A stretch of 64,000 bases of DNA from Timema cristinae (taxonomy: Eukaryota; Arthropoda; Insecta; Phasmatodea; Timematidae), in NCBI GenBank assembly GCA_039000515.1, contig JBCFYV010011135.1:11950468-12014467 (forward strand). The letters run 5' to 3'. Shown piece by piece: positions 11,270 through 22,099 of the stretch (position 1 is the first letter of the stretch; the number at the start of each line of letters is the position of its first letter). The notes under the pieces were generated by a model. It was not told the DNA's origin, did no database searches, and was given only the letters and a program-made list of their open reading frames with translations. The position numbers were made by a program, and so were the translations under genes.

Positions 11270-11482
11270 ACATTATGAAAACCACAGAGACAAGAGTCTT
11301 AGCCCGATCAGCAAAATGGTTTCGGCTCTAATCCGAAGTACAGACAGATGGCATCGTGAAAAATCCCTTTTTGGTTTCAGGGAGTCATGCATGAAACGTT
11401 GACATTTATCTAAATCTAGCTTCCAATTTTCTATAGTTCTTTTACGATCACAATATTTCTCTTTTCGAGGGGTCAATAGAAA
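11270..11482 (-). repeat. Family D repeat, 5' fragment
   Basis: The complement reads TATTGACCCCTCGAAAAGAG, then AAATGTCAACGTTTCATG and GATGCCATCTGTCTGTAC. These are the same ordered blocks that open the longer family D copies at 41.4 and 61.2 kb. Only the first 210 bases are present. The short frame across it is not a gene. Confidence 0.7.
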
Positions 11483-11650
11483 GTAATAAAAGTATTTATT
11501 TGGGTTCTTATGATGTTTGAGATATAAAAGTTGTTGTACTGGAAAATATGTAAGATGTAATTTTATCCCTTATTCCCTTGTATCCTTAAAATAGGAGAAG
11601 CTTACATTTAATTTTAAGATATTTTCCATAAGCATTAATGTGAAATTGTA

Positions 11651-11864
11651 CAGTAGCCCCATGGCTTCATTGGTGCTGACTGACAGTTTTGAAAAGTTAC
11701 CAGACCAAATTATGTATCCCTACGCCGAACCATATGATCTCCAAAAGCATGTGTTTAGCAGCTGTCACTTCTTACGGTCAAAACTTAGGTATATACCTAA
11801 ATGTTGATTGTTAGAAGTCAGCTGTGAGCTGTCACTCAGCACCAAAGAAGCCACGACACTACTG
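11651..11864 (-). mobile_element. MITE copy 1, TA target duplication
   Basis: Terminal inverted repeats start CAGTAGCCCCATGGCTTC and end in the complement (degenerated to GCCACGACACTACTG here). A TA lies on each side. Internal blocks (CCAGACCAAATTATGTATCC; GGTATATACCTAAATG) match the copies at 43.6 and 60.3 kb in the opposite orientation. At 214 bp with no coding capacity, it fits a non-autonomous Tc1/mariner-type element by its TA target; the autonomous source is not in the window. Confidence 0.85.
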
Positions 11865-12484
11865 TATATATAATATCATGTGTGTATGCCTTGAGATTTG
11901 GAGTTGACAATACAAACGTTTTGCAAGAATGTTGTGTTGAACACATGAATCCTTTTTTAATATACTTTAGTATAATAGAGCTTTCATTGTGATCTAATAC
12001 AATTTTTCATGGATATCAACCCCAAATTATTTTTATGGCATGATATAAGTTATGCAACGACATGATAATTGTTTGAAAAATCGAATAAAATAACCAAGAG
12101 TTGTACCCGAAATTTATGACAAAATTGATTTACCACCAATATACAGCCTTCTATTAAAACTCAACTACTGATTTTAATATCCTACGTCCCACTCTATTAA
12201 CCTTCAAAATTACAGCCCTATACAATACTCCACACTACAGCCCAAACGCAGTATCAAATCATACTTCTCTGATATACAATCATTTTTATTGGGATACTTC
12301 GCTTTTTAAAATGTTGTTAAATTAATATTTTCTTTTAAACGACTTTTTCAAGTTATAGGAATAAGAATATTTCAAATGTATTTTAATAATTAAATTCTAG
12401 TAAGAATCAATTTATGAATTCGTATAGCTGTATGAAGGAAAGTAGTAACCAATAAGTATCCCTTACTTTATGGAATGATAACGT

Positions 12485-12485
<1 letters not shown>

Positions 12486-12546
<61 letters not shown>
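12486..12546. repeat. (TAA)n microsatellite
   Basis: About 20 perfect units, with no SINE tail recognisable beside it, unlike the other TAA runs in the window. Confidence 0.92.
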
Positions 12547-12687
12547 GTCAATTTTCAAGTATATCTGATAACTTAATAGTAGTTATTAAAGTAAAATTAA
12601 ACATATTCCATGTGATCTTATTTGAAAATTATACATTCACACTTAGTCTAGAATGACAATTTCTTAATCACAAAAGGCAGGCCAAAA

Positions 12688-12736
12688 TAAATAACTCAAC
12701 AGAATTATAATTATTATACTTCTGTTGAGTTATTTG
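12688..12736. other. Short perfect hairpin
   Basis: AAATAACTCAACAGAA pairs perfectly with TTCTGTTGAGTTATTT across a 15-base AT-rich loop, and weaker pairing extends a few bases further. It could be a remnant of a small inverted-repeat element. The stem is short for a microRNA precursor. Confidence 0.6.
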
Positions 12737-12892
12737 TTTTAACACTTTTTTGTGTTTGTATAAAATTTTATATTACTAAGAATTGTATCTTTTGATAAGA
12801 TATAAAGTTTCATATATTAAATTTTTAATACAGTTAAGAACGCTAAGGGCATACATAAAATGGAATATAATTTTTTTTTTTCTCACTAACTT

Positions 12893-13411
12893 GCAGGTAG
12901 GGAATGTCAAGTCAAAAAAATCGAGCTCGAGACGTTTCATGGCCCTCCGAATCCGAAATTATTATTTGTTTAATTTACGTCTGTCTTGGACTACCTTGGA
13001 CTAGAGCCTAAACTATTTTACCGCTCAAGCTAAAACTTGGTATCTAGGGGTTTCATAAGGTTCCCCAGAGGGATTTTTGGAATTGGGTATCTTACCCTAG
13101 AATGAAGGGTAGTATACTGAAGGGCAAAAAGAGAAAAAATTATATTTTCTCAAAATTAGCTCAAACGATTTTAATTAAATTTCATTTCTAAGCTTTAATA
13201 AATATTAAAAACAAAATGTCCACGCTCATTGTTTCGGAAAAATGACATTAAGGGTTCTGGTCTGATGCGTAAACTCTTTTTTTTTATCACATTTCCGAAA
13301 CTATTTGAGATATGAAATTACTTATCATTGTAAATATGTAGGCCTATATATAATACAAATATTTTATTGGAAACATACTTTTATAAAACCAATAACTTTC
13401 AAGCTATACGC

Positions 13412-13414
<3 letters not shown>
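12893..13414 (+). repeat. Family D repeat, copy interrupted at its 3' end
   Basis: It has the D blocks in order: GAGACGTTTCATGGCCCTCC, CTTGGTATCTAGGGGTTTCA, CCCCAGAGG, ATTTTCTCAAAATTAGCTCA, AACTATTTGAGATATGAAAT and ATAAAACCAATAACTTTCAA. It then runs into a TA microsatellite. No protein is recognisable in it. Confidence 0.72.

Positions 13415-13467
<53 letters not shown>
13415..13467. repeat. (TA)n microsatellite
   Basis: About 26 alternating TA units between two family D copies, at the point where other D copies have a short ATATATAT stretch. It probably expanded from that. Confidence 0.95.
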
Positions 13468-13471
<4 letters not shown>

Positions 13472-13479
13472 ACCGTTTC

Positions 13480-13891
13480 GAACGCTGAAGGTCAAGTATT
13501 GCGACCGTAAAAAAAATATATCCTGAAATGTTGATGGATGTCAACGTTTATTGAGCCCCGAACTCTAAACAGTAGTTTTTTCAATTCCAAATGTTTGTAT
13601 GTCTGTTTAACCCTAAAACTAAAAGTAATTTAATAAAGGTCGAAAAGAGAAAAAATTAGTTTTCTAGAAATCAGCTTTAACGATTCTGATTAAAATTCTT
13701 ATCTAGGTGTTGATTAAAATTATAAACAAAATTGCTTCTTTCCTTTTCCCATGAAAATGACTTTTAGGGTACTTTACAGAAGCGAATATTTCCGTATTCC
13801 CACAATTATTTAAGATACTAGATAACTTATCATTGAAATATTGTAGCAATATTAAAAATTAAAAACTTTTATAATAAATATATTTTTATAA
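13480..13891 (+). repeat. Family D repeat, second copy, left part
   Basis: It restarts with D-type 5' sequence (GTATTGCGACCGTAAAAAAA; TGTCAACGTTTATTGAGCCC), so two D copies are arranged head to tail. It stops at ...TTTTTATAA, where an LTR is inserted, and resumes at 15425. Confidence 0.72.
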
Positions 13892-15424
13892 TGTAACGAT
13901 GTTACAAGAACGAAGATCACCAGACTATATAATACCCAGTATAATGGGACCACACTCACCACCTGGCTTGTTGAACACGGCATACTAGAGCACACGTCAT
14001 AGCACCTTCTCCTTCGACTCTCCAACACGGACTAAAACGAGGTTTGACCCCATGTTCCGCTCGTGATTGAAGCCACGCCCATAAGAAACAAGTTCGACAC
14101 TTGACCAGAGTAGTTTACGGTTAATGGAATGGACATCTCTCCATTCGTCCAGAAGTTCTTAGAGTCACCGTCATCACCACCTGAGCATTGCTTGTCTCCT
14201 TTTATGGTTCGTTCTTTTTCGCCCCTGTTCCCCTCTCTGGATACATGCTTACGTTTGTGTTAACTATATAATGGCTTGTATCTTTCACTACGGTACTCAT
14301 TGTACCACTGGCATACATAAAGGTAAGGGCACCGATTTAAGCTTAGGTTGGGCTTTATTACTCAACATTCTATTCTTATAAAATTATGGGTGGGGGGGGG
14401 GGGTACTCTTTTCAAAATTACTGTTTCTAGTTTAACTTTAAAATAATCTTGTTTTCCAAATGGTTATTTTGAGGGGTTTTAGAACGTAGATATGCCACGG
14501 ATTAATAATGATTAAGTTCTTCAGGAACCATGATTTGGATTAGGATTTATTATGTTTTATGCGCGCTCTTGCCATTATTTAGTTGCTCTGTCCATTAACT
14601 TCAGTAATTTTTGGCAAGTTTATAGGGCGTTGGTACGATAACTTGTATACGCTTGATATATATACACATCTAAATTATTATGTTTTAGCTTTTTTTTATA
14701 CATATGCTTTAACGGCACTTTGTTGAAATAAATATATATGCCTTTAATATTAAATTATTTTATCTTGTTATTTTGTAATATGCTTTACGTTGAGTATTAT
14801 CTAGACTAAATTAAATTTTCATTCATTACAAATCTAAGTTTGCTTTCACGGTGTTTATGATTATATAATTATTATTAAATTTAAATACCCTACTTTATTA
14901 GAGGTATAGGCTATTACCGCATTCATTTTGATATTTATAGTTGGTATCTATGGGTCGATGCTTACCACCTTAATATATAAAAAGAAAAAAGAGATTTATA
15001 CAATTTAATTTTAAATTCGCTTGTAGTGAAACATTCTTGTTAATTGTTTAAGATAGGTATTACATATCTTTAATTCAAGGTCTTCTACCTTATAGGTATG
15101 GGTTACTTAGATGTTATTGGTATTTGCAGAAATTAACTAGATATTGAATCTGGGACTTAAAATCTTAACCCTCGGTGGTTTTTTAGGCTATGTATTTATT
15201 GTAAATAGTTTGCAGATATTTTTTAATAAACGTCTGAAATGTTACTATTTACGCCAGATTTGGTTTGATTTGGTTCAATTTAAGCTATGTTTGTGTACTA
15301 TGTGATGTATCATCCTCTCGTTGATAATTTTATAAAGTTATAATAAAAAACCAAAAAACTATTCTCTCTTGTGACTCCTTGGCTGTTGTTTAAGCTCGCT
15401 TCCTGGACTCTTAAAGTAGTCACA
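13892..15424 (+). mobile_element. Solo LTR of the same family as 2371-4199, plus
   Basis: It begins TGTAACGATGTTACA and ends AAAGTAGTCACA, flanked by ATAA on both sides (13888-13891 and 15425-15428). The flanks join into continuous family D sequence once the LTR and one ATAA are removed, which confirms both ends. Shared blocks with the other LTR include GTATAATGG, a TTGACCAG region, the TATA block at 14264, CATTGTACCAC and the terminal CTCTTGTGACTCCTTGG. It is 1533 bp against 1829 bp, partly because it lacks the 51-bp array. A run of 13 G lies at about 14389. No internal retroelement genes are present. Confidence 0.83.
14264..14330 (+). promoter_or_regulatory. LTR core promoter with splice-donor-like site
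   Basis: TATATAATGGCTTGTAT is followed by CATTGTACCACTGGCATAC and then AAAGGTAAGGG (about 14319). The last matches a metazoan 5' splice donor. The minus-strand LTR carries the same three blocks in the same order at 3455-3385. Function is inferred from this conservation. Confidence 0.55.
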
Positions 15425-16035
15425 ATAAGGCCAATGATTTCTGAGATATTGGCAGATATATTAATACAATTTTGTGAGCTATATTAGTACAGAGATACTA
15501 ATGTTTTAATGCAATAATTCTCTCTAATTCCATAGAATAAGTAGATTGGTAGGTCTCTCAAAATGTTTATATTTTTCATTTAAAATTTTAGGGGAAATAT
15601 TTGTACAGCAATGATCTATATCTATAATTTTAGACTCAATAGTCAATATTTACAATTGTATTGGTTAAAATATATTAATGAGGAATTTAATAGCAATGCG
15701 ATGACCTGAAGATGTGCAACCCATAATAAAATGTCAAAAATTTTAACCGGAAGTCGAAATTTTAATACAAAGTGTTTATCCTTGTTGACCCAATTTGGTT
15801 CATTTTTAGTGGTCCAAAATATACAAATGAGGAAATTAATTCCTTAATAAAATAACTATAAAATTTAAAACCTGGTTTCAAAAAGTTTTACCTTAGTATA
15901 ACGCAATATTTGCTTGGGTTTACATGTGTATACTATTTTGTTTCACATATAATACGAGTTTTGAGTGAATATCTCAATTTTTAAACATTGTAGTGAGAAA
16001 GTCCGTGCGGATTTCCGTACCATTTATTTTAAATC
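15425..16035 (+). repeat. Family D repeat, right part after LTR insertion
   Basis: It begins with the duplicated ATAA and continues CCAATGATTTCTGAG, matching CCAATCATTTCTGAG of the uninterrupted copy at 61.7 kb. It ends with GAGAAAGTCCGTGCGG and CCGTACCA, the characteristic D 3' end (GAAAGTCTGTACGG at 62.0 kb). Confidence 0.72.
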
Positions 16036-17235
16036 ATTACTCAATGCATTTTTTTAAATATTCACAGTAATGAACAAAATTGCACTTAGTGATTACCATT
16101 TCCCACGTAAACGATGATGCTCAAGATTTTTTTTTTAATATAAAGATATCTTATAAAATCATGTATGTTTTCCGGGACATTTACTGAAACGGTCCAATAT
16201 ACCCAGAAACTGATTGTCCTGGAAAATCTGGGATGAAGGACATAGCCTACTTTAATGTAAACAACTTTGATGCTAGAGCGTTGTTAGATAGTACCTTAAT
16301 TACAAGAGATCTATTTTCTTAATGAAAATCATGGATAAACTTTTACTGAAACAATTATAACTATCAATAAGCAACCATTGAAGTAGCTACTACAAAATTT
16401 ACGACGTGCGATCCCACGTTCATTGAGTTCATCCTTAACTAAGGAATTGTTAATATTACCAATACACATCTTTTCTTTCATGATATGGTTTATGTATTTA
16501 TAGATTAACAATTTCATGTATAGTCTTTTTAAGTAATTTTTTTTAATAATTCATATATCTAGATAATACATTTAGATAAACCAATATCCCACAAATATCC
16601 TTTTATATACAAAAGGTCCATTTTAATTTTATTTTAAAGACAAAGAAATCACAATATTTAATAATGTTTGTTAAAATTAGGTCTCCTTTAAATCAATCTA
16701 CTTTTCAAATACTCTCTCTTTAATGTTAATAATTATATTGTTTTCATGGAGCCTCAAATAAAAGTGTATCTTCTGTACTCTAACAACTCAATAATGCTCG
16801 AGAACCCTTCAAAATTTATAAATCGGCCAGATAATCTGTATTTGGATGACGCTAAGGAGGTATAGAACTAAAAACTTGACTTTACTGTACGTTGTAAACA
16901 TGTATTCCACAGGCCATGTACATGCATTTTTAATAAGTTGACTTATTCAAATACTTATAAAATGTTCTAACAGATTATACTAAAATATATTCAAGGGGAG
17001 ATCAAAATGGGAATTAATATCGGTAACCTTTTTTATTTAAATTAATTTTCAAAGCTGTTTTCATCTTTTCTTTTGTCTCGAAATATTAAACTGAGAATAA
17101 CAAAGCTATAGCCTATTCATGTTTTTTCTTTTTTACAAATGTGAAAGATGGTTTCTATTAAAATAAATATAGCAGTCACAAAAAATTTAATTAATAGCAT
17201 AGTTTACATTATCAAATAATGTACACGTCACTCAT
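16036..17235. other. AT-rich DNA, no gene recognised
   Basis: No reading frame of interest, no tRNA-like promoter and no tandem repeat that I can see. The 62-codon minus-strand frame near 16.4 kb has no recognisable features. Confidence 0.5.
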
Positions 17236-17778
17236 GTCATTTGCTTAAGTAACCACTGGTTTCCGCACACGACATACTCTACTGACCCGCCTTACAATAA
17301 CGCTAAACTCGCTGATTCACTCACTGGACACTTTCCCCACAAACGACCCAATACGCTGACCGACGTTATGCTAGACTCGCTGATTTACTTACTGGACACG
17401 TTGATCCATTCACTGAACAAGCTGCCCACTCCCGGGCACGATAGCTCGGACACGCTAGTCCACTCACTCGGTTAGTCACAACTCGGACTGGGACCTTTTT
17501 CTGATGACCGTATATATACATTGCGGTCACAGTTACTGTAGGAGTTTGGAATCCTCTATTTCTAGACCACTGTATTCAATGAATATGAACTCAGACTATT
17601 CTAAACGTGTCCCTTTTCTTTCAATTACGCTCCCCCCCCTCTGTGTCCGCTAATATCACTTGTGAAGCAGGCTGGTTGTTGCTAAACAAGGATGGAGAAA
17701 TAGAGAGAGAGAGCAGGCAGACAAATGAGAAGTGTGCCAGCCTCACATTGCTAGCAGTTGGACACTAATCTCGTTACA
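17236..17778 (-). mobile_element. Possible LTR-type block, weakly supported
   Basis: It is GC-richer than its surroundings and has a TATA-like TATATATAC near 17510. Read on the minus strand it starts TGTAACGAGATTAGTG at 17778, close to the TGTAACGATGTTAC start of the two confirmed LTRs. Three degenerate copies of a CTGATTCACTCACTGGACA-type motif lie at 17310-17420. I found no matching other end or target duplication, so it may be only the 5' part of an old LTR. Confidence 0.25.
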
Positions 17779-18184
17779 ATATTAAGGATAAACTATCAGC
17801 GCGGGCTGAGGTGGGGTGGCCATGTGGTGCTTAGGGGTGATTTAAAGGCGTGTACACAACATTTTAGTTGGGAGACCTGAATAAACAATAACCCATGTTA
17901 GGCTATAACATCGATGAGAGGTTAATGTTGAAATATATTTGAATTAGGTCATGTGTTAGGTTAGGGATTGGATAGAGTTGTCTCAGGATGGGTTTGAATG
18001 TCAAGCTTACTTTCTGATCGCCATTAATTCTCAAGTTTGGTTTTGTTTTCAGTTTTAATGGCAAGTCTTAAAACCCATTTAGGTTATACACATATGTGCT
18101 AACCACGACAGTGGGTTAAGGATGACTTAATTTCGCGTAAGTGTGCCTGTATTTGCTTAGAGGGAAAGGGGAAAATAATAAACC

Positions 18185-18275
18185 CTACCTGGATTCAAGC
18201 GCTGATATCCCCGTCATCGTCAGTATAGTCTATAGAGAGAGTGACGCCTTATACCATGCGGCCACTACCACGAGT
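18185..18275 (-). repeat. SINE family A head fragment
   Basis: The pattern TATCCCCGTCATCGTCAGTA followed by GACGCCTTATACCATGCGGC is the complement of a family A head of the variant also seen at 31.6 and 52.4 kb. The B-box side (GGATTCAAGCG in complement) is degenerate. Sequence at 18.29-18.42 kb may be a further diverged body. Confidence 0.5.
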
Positions 18276-19139
18276 AATTTTGGAGTTGATTATTTATTAG
18301 GGTAGGGATAAGTAAGGTAGAATCTAGAAAAATATACTCTGATTTGTATGAAAAGAAAGGATGAGTACGTCTAACGGGGATTTGAACCTCAATATCCTCA
18401 TTAAAGGAAAACCATATGAGATGAACCGGAAGTTTGATCTGCGGGCCCACAACTTGGTTATATATCAATCCTTACCACCATTGAATGGTATTTACGATTG
18501 ACAATGATCAAATATTTTCTTGACGAACTTTCACGAACCTTAATTTATTTAAGCTTATTAAAAGTAATTTTAAATAAATTGTTACTTTCCTTGATGATGA
18601 AAATGTAATAAATCTTGTAACATAATCCGATTTGCAAGTCTCTTTACCTTCTTGAAGCTATGAAGAACTAAGGAAGTCTTAGCATCAGGGCAGAATAAAA
18701 AATAACACGTAAATTTAACGTATAAACAAGTTAATGATATATTTTTTTAAATGAGGACTTTAATATTAAAGATATTAAGTAACTAATTTATGGGCTTGTA
18801 TTGTGCATGTTGTATATAGGAAATACACCCGAATTGGCGTGGAGACAGGATGTGTAAACCACTTTAATAAATCAAAATTTGAAGAAAACACCCACCGTGA
18901 TTATAAACCTGACCTCTCCATCACTAATATTGCAGACTATTTCAAGAGTGACTGTATGACCACGATAACTTCAAACTATTTTTTTAAACTGATTATATTT
19001 TTACCTTATAATATAAATGTCTGTCCTTACACTCTTCTGGTGCCGAAACATTTTAAAGATGATGGCTTAATTAACCAGGCTATTTTATCCGTTGATTATG
19101 ATTATAGCCACATCTAATTGTCATATTTTTAAACATTGA

Positions 19140-19530
19140 AAAATGACACCAAGACATGGGAATCGAACCCGGGACCTTTGGTTTAGTGCGCCAATTCCCT
19201 TCCACTGAGCTATCTAGGAATCGTTCAGTACCCAGGATCATTATTCACTTAAATTTTAAGGCAGAGTCTGTAATGAACGTGTGTAAATCGTCAGCTACTT
19301 ATGAGCGATCATTTAAGATCAGGAGTTATCAGATAACGCAGCCATATCCAACTCGAGAGCGCTCTATTCTGCCAATAGTACAATTACGGCCATCACAGAC
19401 TCTGCCCTAAAATATGGGTGAAGAATGATCCTGGGTACTAGAAGACTCTTGGATAGCTCAGTGGTTAGAGCATTGGTGAACTAAATCAAAGGTCTTGGGT
19501 TTGATGCCCATGTGCAGGTTTCACATTTCA
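19140..19530. repeat. Inverted pair of tRNA-like elements (family F)
   Basis: The left arm (19140-19275, minus) and right arm (19385-19530, plus) are inverted copies. Each has GATAGCTCAGTGG (A box), a B box (GGTTCGATTCCCATG or GGTTTGATGCCCATG) and upstream of it CAGACTCTGCC and ATGATCCTGGGTACT. The two promoters point outward. A D-arm can be drawn (GCTC/GAGC), but the anticodon loop lacks the universal T33, so neither is a working tRNA. Similarity reaches both upstream and downstream of the tRNA-like part, so this is a composite or fold-back element. A relic of the family is at 22038-22085. Confidence 0.65.
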
Positions 19531-19799
19531 ATTTAAAAAATAGCTTGGACATGATTTTAATTATACTTTTTAGTATAGTATGATTAAGGTAGGAAGAACA
19601 GTAGAAGATAGTTATTAATATTACTAAAACAATTTTAATATATTCATACATCAAGTAATGTTATCTAAAGTTATCACTTTTGATACATATTATCAATACC
19701 TATAGAGTAAAACACATATAATAGTAAAATATTATCAATGTTAGAAACAAAGGAGTATGTTTGAATTTTATCTACTGTTCTTCCAACTAACTTGAACCA

Positions 19800-19905
19800 A
19801 TGATTATGTGGTCTAAGGCATCAGAATCGTAATTTAGTGAATTTCCGGCAACGAGGAGTTTTATCTTTGAGGTTTGAATCTCACCTGCTCTCAGGGATTC
19901 TGATG
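19800..19905 (+). repeat. tRNA-like SINE head, degenerate
   Basis: TATGTGGTCTAAGGCATCAG resembles an A-box region and GGTTTGAATCTCACC a B box, spaced somewhat wider than in a tRNA. It is not one of the numbered families and no structured tail is visible. Confidence 0.35.
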
Positions 19906-20394
19906 CTCTGTCCATGAATACGAGTTTGAAATGTATCAAAAACAATATTTATCATCCTAAGTCTTATATGAAGTCGTAAATTACCCTCTTAGAGAAATTA
20001 ATTAATAATTTAACAAATATATTTTAAGGTCTATTAAAAAAGATGTTTTGCTAATATATTTTGACAAAACAAATAATTTAAAAATTATTATATTTGAAAA
20101 ATTTTGGCAATGATATAATACAAAGTCAATACAAAATGTTAATAATTCTCTCAGGTGTTTTATATAGAAATAAAATCATAAAAATGTATACTTACCTACT
20201 TACATCCTAAACCAGACAGGAATTAAATCTACTGTCGGTCTGAACAAAACAGAGACATGAATGCATTTCGCTCACCACATGGTCCAAACCGTTACTTTCA
20301 CAGTAGACTGGACCGTCGATGACAGAGAGTTCGTGATTTGAATCCGGAATTTGATTTTGGTTTTGGAAAAAAGGATGCAGCCTATCACTTTATT

Positions 20395-21020
20395 GAGCCA
20401 GTTCTATCCAGTACAACTAGTTACGTCTATCTTGAGCAAGTTATATCCAGTCAACCTCATTACACCTTATCCCTGTATTGAGCTAGTTCTATCCAGTCAA
20501 CTCATTACACCTTATCCCTGTATTGAGCTAGTTCTATCCAGTCAACCTCATTACACCTTATCCCTGTATTGAGCTAGTTCTATCCAGTCAACCTCACTAC
20601 ACCTTATTCCTGTATTAAGCTAGTTATATCCAGTCCACTTCATTACCCTATATTGAGTAGTTATATCCAGTCCACCTCATTACCCTATATTGAGCTAGTT
20701 ATATCCAGTCCACTTCATTACCCTATAGTGAGCTAGTTATATCCAGTCCACTTCATTACCCTATATTGAGCTAGTTATATCCAGTCCACTTCATTACCCT
20801 ATATTGAGCTAGTTATATCCAGTCAACCTCACTACACCTTATCTCTATCTTGAGCTATTTATATCCAGTCCACCTCATAAAACTTTATCCTTCTCTTGAG
20901 CTTGTTATTTCCAGTCCACTTCATTACAACTTATCCCTGCCTTGAGATAGTTATATCCAGTACACCTCATTACACCTTGTCCTTATCTTGAGCTAGTTCT
21001 ATCCAGTCCATCCCATTACA
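20395..21020 (-). repeat. 46-bp minisatellite derived from LINE ORF2
   Basis: About 14 imperfect units of mostly 46 bp, with some shorter (37-38 bp) units in the middle (about 20640-20820). They contain GAGCTAGTTCTATCCAGTC and CCTCATTACACC. The complement encodes parts of NEVDWIELAQDRD, as in the array at 43.9-44.3 kb. At the right end the array joins the LINE pseudogene at 21015-21110. Units are more diverged than in the 43.9-kb array. The plus-strand frame with repeated SQPHYTLSLY-like peptide is an artefact. Confidence 0.85.
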
Positions 21021-21115
21021 CCCTAACTATTTCAGGTTTTATCTAATGTTATCCTCCTATCTGTCTCTATATCTTCCCACTGGTTTCTTCCCAAGGGGTT
21101 TACCAGGCAATATCT
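21015..21115 (-). pseudogene. LINE ORF2 C-terminal remnant
   Basis: The minus strand reads PGKPLGKKPVGRYRDR, stop, EDNIR, then LGCNGMDW. This is recognisable beside the better copy at 44.2-44.4 kb (TGKPIGKRTFGKPRRRWEDN). It is the basic tail downstream of the reverse transcriptase domain of insect non-LTR retrotransposons. Stops and substitutions show it is dead. Nothing further upstream of the ORF is recognisable, so the copy is 5'-truncated. Confidence 0.7.
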
Positions 21116-21683
21116 TAATATTTTATTATATAGGTATGTATCTATATAGATTTAATATATATTAAAATATATGTAAACAAATAAATAGTAAATAATAGTA
21201 TAATAACGAACTTAAATATTTGTTTCAATTATTTTGTTGCAGATTTTTTAACACTTTCTATAACCTTACTATTTAAAAATAGCAAAGAACTATTTAGGCC
21301 TGTCTACATTTTATTAATTTTTTTTTTTCAATAATAAAATTCATAAAATGTAAATTAATGTAGAGAATTTTAAGAAACAAAATTATTTAATACTAATTAG
21401 AACCCAAATAAACGAGTATTTTGAGCGATTTAAATGCATATGGGACAGTTCTTAATAATAATAAATCCCCCGCTCTTATAAGGAAATTCTCCAATTATTT
21501 TATATAATATTTATATAAATATCACTAGGCATTATAACATTTGTTTCTTATAAACTGTAAAATTAAATTAAATTAAAAATGTGAATGTTTCTTTTATGAC
21601 CCTGTTATTCTGATCCATCATCAAGGTATTTAAATGTATGGTCTTATCATTTCACATTTCATCAACTATAATTCTTTCAATCC

Positions 21684-21760
21684 ATGAGGGGATTTGAACC
21701 CACGACCCTTAGCTTACCTAGTTAACTAGCTACCAACTTAACTAATACGTCAGACGGCTT
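21684..21760 (-). repeat. tRNA-like sequence (SINE head or tRNA pseudogene)
   Basis: The complement holds TTAGTTAAGTTGGTAGCTAG and GGGTTCAAATCCCCTCATGG, good A- and B-box matches with tRNA-like spacing. It resembles a tRNA head but the acceptor stem does not close convincingly. Its body is not shared with families A-C. Confidence 0.45.
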
Positions 21761-22099
21761 ATACTATTAAAATCTGATTAATATTTGAATCACTGGAGCT
21801 CAAATTGTTTGAAGCCTCACTTTTGAAATAGGCAGGACATCCGATGACAGGTAGATTAGGGTTCGAATACCAGTTGTGTGTAATGAAGATTTTTTTTTTA
21901 TAAAAATTTCCCAATATTCTTCCATGTATATTTTGTACAATTTAAATAAATTCAGTCTTTTTCATCCCTAAGACTTTAGAGTTTAGTGCATATGAGAATA
22001 GAATAAGAGGCAATGACAAGATAATAATCGTAAATTGTAAAAATGACACCTGGGTACAGAAATAAAACCAGGGACATTTATTTTACTTAAAAAAAATCT

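Noticed and set aside
18803..19117. 104-codon plus-strand frame
   Set aside because: No motif, AT-driven composition, and it abuts a tRNA-like repeat; insufficient support for a gene.
19440..19515. Possible functional tRNA gene
   Set aside because: The D arm and B box look good, but the anticodon loop lacks T33, the acceptor stem does not pair, and the sequence recurs as an inverted copy with extended similarity. It is better explained as a tRNA-derived repeat.
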